Origin: Macrostomum hystrix
Lineage: Eukaryota; Platyhelminthes; Macrostomidae
DNA length: 64,000 nt
NCBI GenBank assembly: GCA_950097015.1
Contig: CATNEN010000001.1
Location: 23,329,501-23,393,500, forward strand
Direction: 5' to 3'
Shown: positions 1-8,295 of the stretch, one piece after another
Numbering within the stretch: the first letter of the stretch is position 1
How the letters are laid out: each line of letters starts with the position of its first letter
Position numbers and translations under genes: made by a program
The notes under the pieces: generated by a model
Seen by the model: only the letters and a program-made list of their open reading frames with translations
Databases searched by the model: none
Told to the model about the DNA's origin: nothing

Positions 1-480
1 ACTGAACCGCAAGGACATCAGGGCAGTCACCATGGCCCTCTCTGGCCATGGCTGTTTCGCCAGGCACCGCTTCCTGCAAGGCAAAATCCGCAGTGAGGAA
101 TGCCCCTTCTGCCTCTCCTATGTTGAGGATGCAGAGCATTTTATTTGCGACTGCCCCGCCTTCACTCAGGACCGGCTCACCTATCTCGGCCCAAACCCGG
201 ATCTCCCCGACGTTTTCAGGCCTGAGAACATCTGCCAGCTCGTCCGATACCTGAGGGCCACCGGGCGAGCAACCCTCCACCTCCTGGACACTCCGGAGGA
301 GGACCGCGCTGCGGACGCCGGCACCACCGGATCCCCATGCGCGACACCGCAGCTCTAGTTGCCCGTGGTCGCCAGGGGCTAGCGGAATGGGCGGCAACGC
401 CTCCCCGCTGCATCCGGAAGATGCCCCCTGCAGCTAAGTCAAGTAAGTCGTGAAACGCAATAATAAAGATGCAAATAAAA
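1..480 (+). mobile_element. 3' end of a non-LTR retrotransposon (ORF2 C-terminus plus 3' UTR)
   Basis: The frame at 32-358 is open from the left edge region and encodes a Cys/His cluster: CPFC, then about 14 residues later HFICDCPAF. It is preceded by GHGCFARHRFLQG. This 'GHG...CPxC...AEH...CP' arrangement is typical of the C-terminus of ORF2 in Jockey/I/R1-like non-LTR elements, after the reverse transcriptase. The stop at 356-358 is followed by a short GC-rich 3' UTR and an AATAAA-containing A-rich stretch at about 460-480, which I take as the element's 3' end. The reverse transcriptase lies outside the window, so the clade cannot be fixed. Confidence 0.7.
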
Positions 481-788
481 AAGCTCGTAAAGATAAAATG
501 CTTTTTTAATACCTTCAAGGTATAATAAAACAGAACATTTAACTTACTGGGCTGCTTTGACTTCGGACGTCTGCACTTTTGATTTTGCTAAAAAGGTTTT
601 TTATTTAGCAATTTTTAGACTTATTTACCAAAGCAATATTTTTTCATCAATGAAAATTTAAACGTTTAAATATAAGTTGTAACTCTTAAGCTAATCATTA
701 AAGCTATAAAAATCGTTTTTAGTAGTTGCAAATTAAAGTACCGATCATCAGCACACTACAAGCTAGTCATGCACTTATTTTAGATACT
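481..788. other. AT-rich spacer
   Basis: AT-rich sequence between the non-LTR element's tail and the next ORF. I see no gene, RNA or repeat. Confidence 0.5.
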
Positions 789-1289
789 TTACTTACTCGT
801 ACAAACGAAAAGATTGAGCGAAGCTACGAGTACGTAAAAACACGCACGGAACAAATACTTTGCATCTATCGCGACCATATCCAGCCACTTGATCGTGGTC
901 CCGCAAGGCACTGTTAGGCAGACCAAATGAAGTGACTGATGGTCGTGACACGCCTCTGTAAAGAGACGCAGTACCGTGACCAGTAGCGCATCGTCCTTGA
1001 ATCGAGTTAACGATAAGCTTTTACTTAGCTCCATCTGAACTACGCTGTACGAGTACTTGTGCGCCGATTCGTCAAAAGCTGTCACGCGTAATTTTATAGT
1101 TCCGTCTATTTGATCGAGCTCAACCATGCTTGTGTCGTGACTAGGAAGTCTGTCATGCTGATTTTCGATACCTCTCGCCTCTAGATACCAGTTGCAAGCC
1201 TCAAATTCATCGAAGAGCACGCAAAGATATGTTGGAGTTGATCGGAAAGTTTCACCACTTGACGAAAAATTCTTCCTGAAATCTGGCAT
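789..1289 (-). CDS. Hypothetical protein, 166 aa, unrecognised
   Basis: An open minus-strand frame of 166 codons with balanced composition and no low-complexity sequence. I do not recognise the product, and no clear catalytic or binding motif or signal peptide is visible; the C-terminus is mildly hydrophobic (YVLVASLNLFVC). It lies downstream, in the same orientation, of the 157-codon ORF at 1400-1873. Between them there is a donor-like CCCAG/GTGAGC on the minus strand near 1391, so the two could belong to one gene or decayed gene. The upstream ORF has an in-frame stop before that donor, so I did not join them. The region sits among transposon remnants and may itself be a mobile-element relic. 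Confidence 0.25.
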   Translation of the reverse strand: MPDFRKNFSSSGETFRSTPTYLCVLFDEFEACNWYLEARGIENQHDRLPSHDTSMVELDQIDGTIKLRVTAFDESAHKYSYSVVQMELSKSLSLTRFKDDALLVTVLRLFTEACHDHQSLHLVCLTVPCGTTIKWLDMVAIDAKYLFRACFYVLVASLNLFVCTSK

Positions 1290-1399
1290 TCCGCTCCTTC
1301 AAGCTGAAGGTCATTGTTTTCAGTGGACAGGGGGCTCCGTCTCCGATTTTCAGGCGGAGGGAACACTCAGATACTGTGATCATCTGCTCACCTGGGACT

Positions 1400-1873
1400 C
1401 TAATTAGATGCATGACATGCATCAGTATTAGACATGAAGGCGCCAGTAAGAAGCCGCTTCACTTGCTCATGATCGAGGCGCTCCTTGAAGTCGAACAGAC
1501 ATTTCACTGTGCTTAATTCGCATTGAATGCTCATTTCTGGCAGGTTCAGACCCTTCAGGCATCGGTATGCCTGTAGGCAGAGATTGTAGAGTAATAACTC
1601 GCTGCGATATTCACTGGCTTCAATGTTTACCGCTTCGTTTGTTTTAATGACAATATTATGATAAGTTGAAGTCCAATGAACACAACTTTCCTTTTCTAGA
1701 GTGTCAATTGGTTTCGCTGAATCAGTGGCAACAAAAGTAATTTTGCAACACTTCTCGTCTGCTTTCGGTCTCGAAATATAATTCAAAATTAATGAATATC
1801 CTCTTCTTTTAGGCAGTGTGTACTGAGTGTTGCCTTCAATGCGCAGACGATTGTACATGCTGAGAACCGCCAT
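1400..1873 (-). CDS. Hypothetical protein, 157 aa, unrecognised
   Basis: A complete minus-strand ORF starting at an ATG with a favourable context (A at -3, G at +4) and ending at TAG. The protein begins MAVLSMYNRLRIEGNTQYTL and contains YRSELLLYNLCLQAYRCLKG, which could be an amphipathic helix. I can assign no family. Composition is ordinary protein-like rather than repeat-like, which is why it is listed. It is flanked by a SINE and by transposon fragments, so a short single-exon gene, one exon of a larger gene, and a transposon-derived ORF are all possible. Confidence 0.3.
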   Translation of the reverse strand: MAVLSMYNRLRIEGNTQYTLPKRRGYSLILNYISRPKADEKCCKITFVATDSAKPIDTLEKESCVHWTSTYHNIVIKTNEAVNIEASEYRSELLLYNLCLQAYRCLKGLNLPEMSIQCELSTVKCLFDFKERLDHEQVKRLLTGAFMSNTDACHASN

Positions 1874-2112
1874 TTTTCCATTTTTTGTGGCTGCTTACTA
1901 CTTCGGGTTCGCCATGCTGAATGCATGAACATGTTTTGCCAGTCGCAACACATAAAATGTATAGGGCTTTGCTGATATCAGACTCAGCGTACATGAAGTG
2001 TGCGTAATTGTTCTTAGCTACTCGCATTAAAAACGGAGAGAGATATTTGAGTAGAAACCGACCAGATAATAATTTTGACCAGTTCTAAGACGTACGTAGC
2101 CTACAACCTAGA

Positions 2113-2411
2113 GGTTGTAGCCTAGTGGGTAGGGCGTCGGACTCACGACTTGAAGGTCGGGGGTTCGATTCCCGACTCCACTGGAACAATTTGCGTCCTT
2201 TAGCAAGACACTTAACTCTGCATTGCTTCAGTTCACCCAGCTGTTAAATGGGTACCAGCATCAGCTGGGATTATTGAAGGTGGGTGTGGCGTCCCCCCAG
2301 TCCGTGGACTGAACAGCTGTACGCAGCCTTCAGATGCGCCGCGCATTAGCTGCGGCTGTGCTGTCGGCTGCACATCTGACCCAATTGGGGCAGGTGTAAT
2401 ATAAAAAAAGA
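2113..2411 (+). repeat. SINE family A, copy 1 (tRNA-derived, near full length)
   Basis: The 5' head is tRNA-like: an A-box-like TAGCCTAGTGGGTAGGGCG and, about 35 bases on, a B-box GGTTCGATTCC. The body contains TTTAGCAAGACACTTAACTC, similar to the conserved central motif of many animal SINEs. The tail reads GGACTGAACAGCTGTACGCAG...CAGATGCGCCGCGC and ends with a short A-run at 2402-2411. The same body or tail recurs at 20.2 kb and 30.8 kb, which establishes a dispersed family. Just upstream, CTACAACCT and AGGTTGTAG form a 9-bp inverted repeat around the start. Confidence 0.8.
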
Positions 2412-2689
2412 CGTACGCTTTTATATTTCTCCATGGTTATAGTATTTCCAACCGGTGCTGCCTTTTCTGTCCTTGCAAAAGCGCACTGAGTTGGTCTCGC
2501 ATTCTGCAATGAAATCTGCCTGGCGTAAAACAATTTTCTGTGAACAGTCACTTACCAACAGTACGAGCGTACCAAAATTCGTGGTTGCAGAAGATTAATA
2601 CGTAAATGGCTGAAGGTCGTAGTGTTCGAAAGGCGTATATACTTACAATACATAAAATTAAATTTCAGTTAGCTATCTACTTTTCACTT

Positions 2690-3565
2690 CCTCGGCTGTG
2701 AGCATCCTGGCCGGGACAGTGCACACCTGCCTGTTGAGCCTGCTGTCAGGTCTCAGCAGCACTCACAAACCATGGGCTCAATCACTCTCTGCATCTCGCG
2801 ACCTTCAATGCTCGCACCCTCTATCAAAACTGGAGGCTGCTTGAGCTATGCAAGGCGCAATCGACCTCTATCTCGGCATAATCGCCGTCTAAAAACATCG
2901 CCGATCTGGTCCTGAAGACCTGAGGGCTCTGCTTGACCTCCATTACTACTACCGGACGCATTGGCCAAGCCCCGTCGCCACTGCCGACCGCCGCCTTCAT
3001 GTCTTCTGCGTCTATGCTCCGACTGCCACAAGGACCATCGTGGACGACTCTGTCACAACCAATTTTTACAACACCTTGGGCCAGGCGCTGGATGGCCTTG
3101 CAAGCGTGACCATTGCTACATCACGGGCGACTTTAACGCTCCTGTGACACCTGATGGTAAAATGGTAATGAATAAATGCGGCAGATGTTACACAAACTCC
3201 TCAGATGTTCCTCAGCAGCTTCATGACTGCCTTCGACACCTGCGAGCTAGGCTTTCTGCTACATCGGCGTGTCGGTAATGAGCACTGATGTGATTGTGGA
3301 GACACGCAAGTGTATGGCCTGGCGCGCCACGTACCTACTGCGCTCGATCTTTAGATCCGAGGCCGCTGACCAGCTCAAGCTGATCTTGTCCCAAGCAGCA
3401 GTTGAATCTGTGCTGGCCCATGTCTTTGAAGCGGTTCCCTCAAGCCGGCGAACAATGCCACCATCGACGCTGCTCACCGGCAGGTGATGCAAGCTGCTCT
3501 GAGCATCAGCAATAACGAGACCATCAGTAATGCGGACCTCTACGCCGTTGTCCGCTTCTTGCCAG
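2690..3565 (+). mobile_element. Decayed non-LTR retrotransposon, left part (endonuclease region)
   Basis: Fragmented frames carry recognisable apurinic-endonuclease-type motifs: FNARTLYQNWRLLELC near 2800-2860, and ITGDFNAP near 3120, the 'GDFNA' signature of RTE/CR1-like endonucleases. Frames are broken by stops and shifts, and the reverse transcriptase is missing. The sequence resumes on the far side of the LTR element at 12058, so the gypsy element inserted into this older relic. Confidence 0.6.
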
Positions 3566-4235
3566 TGTTGTGTCTTGGCCTAATGGCCGACGGAGGGAGA
3601 TGGGATTGGGTCCACCGCACGAGACACCTAGGTCCCAGCACAACCCTGCCTAGGCCTAACAAGTCTGATTGGTTCCGCGAGAGTTCGCAGAACCAACAAC
3701 CCTGGGACTAGCGAGAGTTCACTCGTCTCAGGTCCCTAACGGAGCGAAAGTTCACTCAGTCTTCCCACCGGCCCAACGCGGCACTCCCGGAAGAAAGAAG
3801 ACACGAACTCACCTATGTATTCTAACTCAAGCTGATAGCGGAACAGCGTGTATTGGCGGTGCGTGAATAATGAACAAGATCCGTGGCAGATAGAAAACAC
3901 AAGCGCGCGGCTTTGCAGATAGAAAAACAAGCTTATATATTTACGGTACAGGGGTAGAGAAGGGAGACAGACAAAGCCTGGGGCCACAGGACTTACCGGC
4001 CCCAGCCAATGCGAATGGTCCAGGCGGGGGAGGTGGAGAGGGGGGAGGCGGGGCTTGCGCAACGCTTGGGCATGTGCAGGTGGGCGCAGAGCAGAGAGAG
4101 GGGCTAGGCCAGGGTTGAGGCGTAAGCCTCTTACAAACCCTGACCTAGGCAGGCACGGGCGCAGGAAGGGGTGGGGCAGACATAAACACGGGTCACACAC
4201 AGAGCAGGGCAAAAGTGCATATGCACGGCACAACA
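3566..4235 (-). repeat. 3' LTR of the gypsy element
   Basis: 670 bp, bounded by TGTTGTG and CACAACA. It contains a TATA-like stretch (TATATAAG on the minus strand, about 3932-3942). Relative to the other LTR it has a 7-bp GA-rich insertion near 4035 and an extra CA dinucleotide near 4197. The ORFs seen across it read through LTR sequence and are not genes. Confidence 0.92.
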
Positions 4236-4247
4236 TCCTCCCCCTCC
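4236..4247 (-). other. Polypurine tract
   Basis: GGAGGGGGAGGA on the minus strand, directly upstream of the 3' LTR. This is the expected position and composition for the plus-strand primer in reverse transcription. Confidence 0.85.
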
Positions 4248-4511
4248 AAGAAAAAGCAGAGCAGAAGGGGGAAATAAAAAAGCATTGCATGCGGAAAACA
4301 ACAGGAAAAAACAAAGGCTCACTGCACGAACACTTGTAAAAGTTGGGGTTTGGACCATAGACAAATACGCACCCAGGTGCCAAAGCAAAGAACGACTTTG
4401 AAGAAAACAAGTAGACGCACGCCAGAAAACAGAACACCCAACACCAGCATAAAAACAATAGGACAGAAAAATAAATTGTCATCAGCAAGGATACGCAAAA
4501 GCAACGTAGGA

Positions 4512-5192
4512 TTAATCAAAGAGTCGGCCGAAAAATCGGCTCGCGTTTGTAGCAAAAAGTTGAGTCCAATACTCACGACGGCAATCACTGTCAGCTAGGG
4601 CATCTGGCACAAAATTTACGGCGGTCGGGTCCTTGGGGTCTCCACCGAACGGTGAGGCAGATGTCACTAGAAGACGATGTCGCGGAAGTCGCCTAGCCCG
4701 TTGCACTGCTCGTGGGGATCCACGGCGACGGACTGATACCTCGAAGAATACACCGTGGCACACGTCCACGAGCACAGTCTCGACGGCTGCCGGCATGTCC
4801 AGGTCCTCAGCCAGCATGATGTACATAGCGTGGAACTCGTGCTGCTGGAGGAATCCTAGGGCGACCGCCCAGGCAGGTTCACAACCGATAACTCGGAACA
4901 GGACCGGTAGACCGAACTCCTTGGCTAGGAGAAACTGCTCCATCGCTGCAGTCAGCTGATCTTGCCGCTGTGAGCTCGTGACGTCCCAATTGAGCTCGAC
5001 TTCGCCGACAGCAACGGCACGCGGCCAGCCACCCGCTAGAAATTGTCGCAACTTGTCTCGCAGCGACGGCCACCACGTTGCAGACTCCCGTTCAGGCCCA
5101 GGGCGAACACGATCCGACGATCTTACAGCAATGGTTGCACCACGGGACAATCCCGACGTAGGCAGTAAGGTGAGTTCACAATCGCCAAGCAT
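4512..5192 (-). CDS. TatD-like (TIM-barrel metal-dependent hydrolase) domain in the element's 3' ORF, catalytic residues degenerate
   Basis: The 226-codon frame reads like the C-terminal two thirds of a TatD/TATDN2-type hydrolase. AVAVGEVELNWD matches the family's 'AiGEiGLD' block. It is followed by a Q-rich spacer, LLAKEFGLPVLFRV ('LA..l.lPvviHcR'), and LPRHRLLVTSASPFG ('iPldrLLlETDaPy'). The framework is conserved, but most metal ligands are not: the His of the IHCR block is Phe and the final Asp is Ser, while the Glu of the GE block remains. It lies between integrase and the 3' LTR, where env-like or captured ORFs sit in LTR elements. The likely N-terminal strand is in another frame at 5123-5527. 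The family call rests on motif recognition only. Role unknown; a pseudoenzyme is one reading and simple decay another. Confidence 0.6.
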   Translation of the reverse strand: MLGDCELTLLPTSGLSRGATIAVRSSDRVRPGPERESATWWPSLRDKLRQFLAGGWPRAVAVGEVELNWDVTSSQRQDQLTAAMEQFLLAKEFGLPVLFRVIGCEPAWAVALGFLQQHEFHAMYIMLAEDLDMPAAVETVLVDVCHGVFFEVSVRRRGSPRAVQRARRLPRHRLLVTSASPFGGDPKDPTAVNFVPDALADSDCRREYWTQLFATNASRFFGRLFD

Positions 5193-5527
5193 CGACGCAC
5201 ACCACGAAGATCTTCGGTTTGTATTGGTCGGCCCAGTCTAGTTAGATACGCCTTGGCATCGACCAAGTGTTCCTCGGAGCCGACACCGTGCTGGCCGGCG
5301 CTGCTATCGCGACTCAGCTCCTGGCCCATTTCGGCTGTCCTTGGCTGCACTGAGTTCTCGCTGATCGGCGTTGCGGTCGACGACGAATCGAGCAGTCTTG
5401 CCATCAGGGCCTGCGAAAGGTGCGGCCCGTGACCTCGCCCTCCCGGGCGCCGCGCAGGGCCGGGACACACTACTAGAGACAGGGACCAGAGCCTCCTAAG
5501 CAAGGGACCCCCCAACTCGCAACTCAA
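5123..5527 (-). pseudogene. Upstream part of the TatD-like ORF (frame-shifted N-terminal segment)
   Basis: The C-terminal end of this frame contains LVDAKAYLTRL followed by RGVRRCLAIVNSPYCL. This resembles the first beta strand of TatD proteins ('iDtHcHLd.L') and the next 'gci..fcdp' strand, but with Lys and Tyr where the HxH metal ligands would be. The frame stops at 5123 and the rest of the domain continues in the neighbouring frame, so one indel between about 5130 and 5165 seems to separate the halves. The N-terminal portion, roughly residues 1-75, is Arg/Gly/Ser-rich and unrecognised. The assignment depends on the stronger match in the 4512-5192 frame. Confidence 0.4.
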
Positions 5528-5691
5528 AGCAACGCACCGCTAGCACAACACACTCAAACGCTGCCTGCAACACCGAAGGCGGAATCCGCCGACACCTCCC
5601 CGACCCAACACCGCGACCACGCTTCCTCCCATACTGATTACTCAAAAACGAAACAGACATGGCTAAAAACCTTGACAATAAAAACCTAAAC

Positions 5692-6171
5692 CTAAAAACC
5701 TAAAAACCTAACCCTAACCTTGACAACCCCTTTAAGAAACTTTGCCACCTTGCGAACGACTAGGCAAGCTCCATCACTGTCACCAACCCTAAAGCAGGAC
5801 AAAAGCGCAACTCTCAGCCGTTTACACTCAACGACTGCGGCTGGAGTTAACAACTCGGTTGGGATCTCCGCGGGAATTGGAACCTCCTCAGCGTCATCTT
5901 TGAGGCTGGTCAGAGCTAACTTGACATGCTCCGGCAAAGCAACATTCGGTGGAGGATTGAAAAAGTAGGCGTACTTTAACACCCCTTGGCACGCAGCTTC
6001 TCCATCCCGATTGTACACTTCTCGGAACACTGGATCAGTCAAGACACAAAATGCCATCACGTCTCGCGGAGACTCCGGAGACTGTCTCGGCCGATACGAC
6101 GACGGGCCGTCGAGAGTACATTCGACTACACGCTGCCTCAATTTCTGCAGAACTAGCCGTCCGACCCACAC
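5692..6171 (-). CDS. Unrecognised 159-aa ORF in the 3' region of the gypsy element
   Basis: An open minus-strand frame between the integrase tail and the TatD-like ORF, probably the N-terminal part of the same third gene. It includes an acidic, proline-rich segment (DDAEEVPIPAEIPTELLTP) and ends with VRVRFLGF. No family recognised. The last codons run into a short TTAGGG-like stretch at 5683-5725, so the C-terminus may be repeat-derived. Being in a different frame from the TatD-like halves, it implies either separate genes or additional frame breaks. Confidence 0.4.
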   Translation of the reverse strand: MWVGRLVLQKLRQRVVECTLDGPSSYRPRQSPESPRDVMAFCVLTDPVFREVYNRDGEAACQGVLKYAYFFNPPPNVALPEHVKLALTSLKDDAEEVPIPAEIPTELLTPAAVVECKRLRVALLSCFRVGDSDGACLVVRKVAKFLKGVVKVRVRFLGF

Positions 6172-6464
6172 CTACACCTACTTATAATGCCATACAAGTC
6201 AGTCGGTGTCTCCTGCGATCACATGTTGATCCTGCAATTTTTTTTGACGGTAAAGATTCCATTTACTACCGGTGTCTACCCGATTACCAAAAGCCATCCC
6301 GGATTGCCCGCCTCTAATGCCGAACAATGAAATGTAATGGAATACCTTACGAACGATGACGCAACCTGTCAATGTTATTTTTTTCTTTTCTTTTTTAGTG
6401 CATTTTATGATTTTTTGTTCTTTTTTTATCTTCCTTTGTGTGGTGTATGTGGTTTTTTTTTCTT

Positions 6465-6803
6465 TTAATACAGTATTGGATTGCCATATCGTAATGGCGG
6501 ATGACCTCTTCGGGGTCGCAAGCGGCGCGGCGACACCGGAGGTGCGTCGACGACAGGCGAGTGACGCACAGGTGCCGGTCCCTGGTTACGGTTTATTAGA
6601 GGTACAAAGACGAATTCGTCCGGGTCCCCATCTTCAAAATCGGGCTCCGACTCCTGATGGGTTCTCTCAGCCCCCTCACTCCGCCTCTTTTGCGCGTTAG
6701 ACTTCCGTTTCACTTTTCGTAAGCTTTGCAGTCCTGGAGGTCGCTCCGGAACTTTGCGAAGGTTGTTGTAATGCACAATTTTTGTCTTTTTCTTATTTTC
6801 CAA
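6465..6803 (-). CDS. C-terminal tail of the gypsy pol polyprotein
   Basis: A basic and acidic-rich tail ending LRPRRGHPPLRYGNPILY. This kind of Arg/Pro-rich 'RPRR..P.RYG' ending is common after the integrase of gypsy-type pol polyproteins. It follows the integrase C-terminal ORF in the same orientation, separated by another apparent frame break near 6800-6860. Confidence 0.55.
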   Translation of the reverse strand: MENKKKTKIVHYNNLRKVPERPPGLQSLRKVKRKSNAQKRRSEGAERTHQESEPDFEDGDPDEFVFVPLINRNQGPAPVRHSPVVDAPPVSPRRLRPRRGHPPLRYGNPILY

Positions 6804-6857
6804 ACGAATTCTGAAATTAACGTCAGAATTTTTTTCAACGACTTTGGCCGGCCCCTT

Positions 6858-7355
6858 TCAATAGTTGTGGAACTTTGCAGCTTCATTCGGCTGCAGGGCA
6901 GGTGAGTATTCGAGTACGGTATCACCTACTTCAATTGACGGGCCTCTGACTCTAGAATCGTACATAATCTTTTGCTTTCTCTGATATTGCTGCAGATTTT
7001 CCCTTAACTCGGAGTGCACTTCGGCTAGCCTACTCCCTAGGAGCTGCAGATACTCAGGTGCATCACCAGGCATTGACTCGGGTAAATTGCCTATATCAAC
7101 CGGCAGACACATTTCTTTTGCGTAGAGCATGTAGTACGGGGTGTACCCCGTGCCACGATGCACACTACTACGATAGGCAAGAAGTGATGGCGCGATCAAC
7201 TTCTCCCAATCACCCCGAGCTTCACTTTGACGGCATTTGATCATATACTTTAGGGTTTTATTAAAGCTCTCTGCCTGGCCATCGGCCATGGGATGGTAGG
7301 ATGTGGTTCGGCATTTCTTTACCGACATCAACTGACACAATTGCCTTACCAACAA
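6858..7355 (-). pseudogene. Integrase, C-terminal half of the catalytic core and GPY-like region
   Basis: Contains SYHPMADGQAESFNKTLK, the block with the third acidic residue (Glu) of the DDE integrase core. It is followed by LLAYRSSVHRGTGYTPYYMLYAKE, typical of gypsy integrases, and a C-terminal segment with VGDTVLEYSP. The frame is shifted relative to the upstream integrase half. The junction near 7370-7380 appears to lack a few bases, including the codon for the second catalytic Asp, so the integrase of this copy is probably inactive. Confidence 0.85.
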
Positions 7356-7365
7356 AGACTCGAAA

Positions 7366-7773
7366 TTAGTACCCTGTTACAAGAAACTCCGGGCACCCAA
7401 AGTGTGCAATCCAGTGGTCGAAAATAGCTTTAGCTACAGTGTGCGCCCGCTGATTTGACAGGGGAACCGCCACTGGCCATTTTGTGAACGAATCATGGAT
7501 CGTTAGCACGAATCTAGACCCGTTCCGTGATCGGGGCAACGGCCCTACAATGTCAGCCATGATTCTTTGGAACGGGGCTTCAGAAACAATTGGCTGCAAC
7601 GGAGCTCGATTGGCCTGTCTTGGCTTAGCTCTAGCACAGTGGATGCAGCTTTTACAGTACTCTTCTACTCTACGCGATAGCCCGGGCCACCAGAACCTAT
7701 CTTTTACCTTTTCCTGGGTTTTCCTTACGCCTAGGTGCCCTCCTGCTACCCCATCATGCAGCTCCTGGAACAC
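7366..7773 (-). pseudogene. Integrase, zinc-binding domain and start of the catalytic core
   Basis: Begins with a HHCC-type zinc-binding domain (ELHDGVAGGHLGVRKT ... YCKSCIHC), then ADIVGPLPRSRNG carrying the first catalytic Asp, and LTIHDSFTKWPVAVPL. It stops at LVTGY, just where the second catalytic Asp block should begin. It shares a frame with the RNase H ORF to its right (7831-8295), from which it is separated by one in-frame TGA at 7831-7833 where readable coding sequence continues. That is most simply a nonsense substitution. Confidence 0.88.
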
Positions 7774-7830
7774 TTTAGAGAATAACGTTGGAGGTAAGAC
7801 AATCTTTTTTACTCCTCGGTTTCCCGGGCT

Positions 7831-8295
7831 TCAAAAGTACAGCAACTGAGATTCTTCATGCAACAGTTGACGATGTGCCCAAAGGCCTCGCTCTTCAGTC
7901 GACATCACTACTGGCGGTTGTCCAAATCCCTCAGGATCACTAATGAAGACCCTTACACTGGAAAGCTTACTTTCTGCTTCCTGAGCTTGCTGAATTTCCT
8001 TCTTGTCAAGGCTACTTCCTAGAATGACGTTTACGACCGGACAGTTAGGCTCGTAAGAGCAGCTAGGACAGCTCTCATGTCCAGTGTGTTTGCGATATTT
8101 CCTGGATAACGAGTCTGCGTTCGAATGGTCTCGCCCAGGTCGATGGATGATTTCGAACTCGTAGTTCTGAAGGGACTCCAACCACCTAGCACACTGTCCA
8201 TCCGCATCTCTCAGACTAGTCAGCCATTTCAACGCTCTGTGATCGCTCCTGATAATAAATTTGCGGCCTAAAAGATAATAACGGTATTTCTTCAC
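7831..8295 (-). pseudogene. RNase H (C-terminal part) and connector to integrase
   Basis: Contains KYRYYLLGRKFIIRSDHRAL and WLESLQNYEFEIIHRPGRDH, followed by ADSLSRK. These are the standard second half of a gypsy RNase H domain, including the 'SDH..L' and 'N..ADSLSR' blocks. The frame is +/-1 relative to the reverse transcriptase ORF. The junction lies in a run of six T on the minus strand (8296-8301), so a one-base homopolymer indel, real or from sequencing, explains the split. Confidence 0.9.

Noticed and set aside
3736-4488. 250-codon minus-strand ORF across the 3' LTR with hydrophobic segments (possible env-like protein)
   Set aside because: Most of it is LTR sequence, repeated at the other LTR; the hydrophobic part overlaps the polypurine tract region, so an envelope gene is not supported.
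5683-5725. A telomere or chromosome end
   Set aside because: Only about two exact TTAGGG units, degenerate and internal to a retrotransposon.
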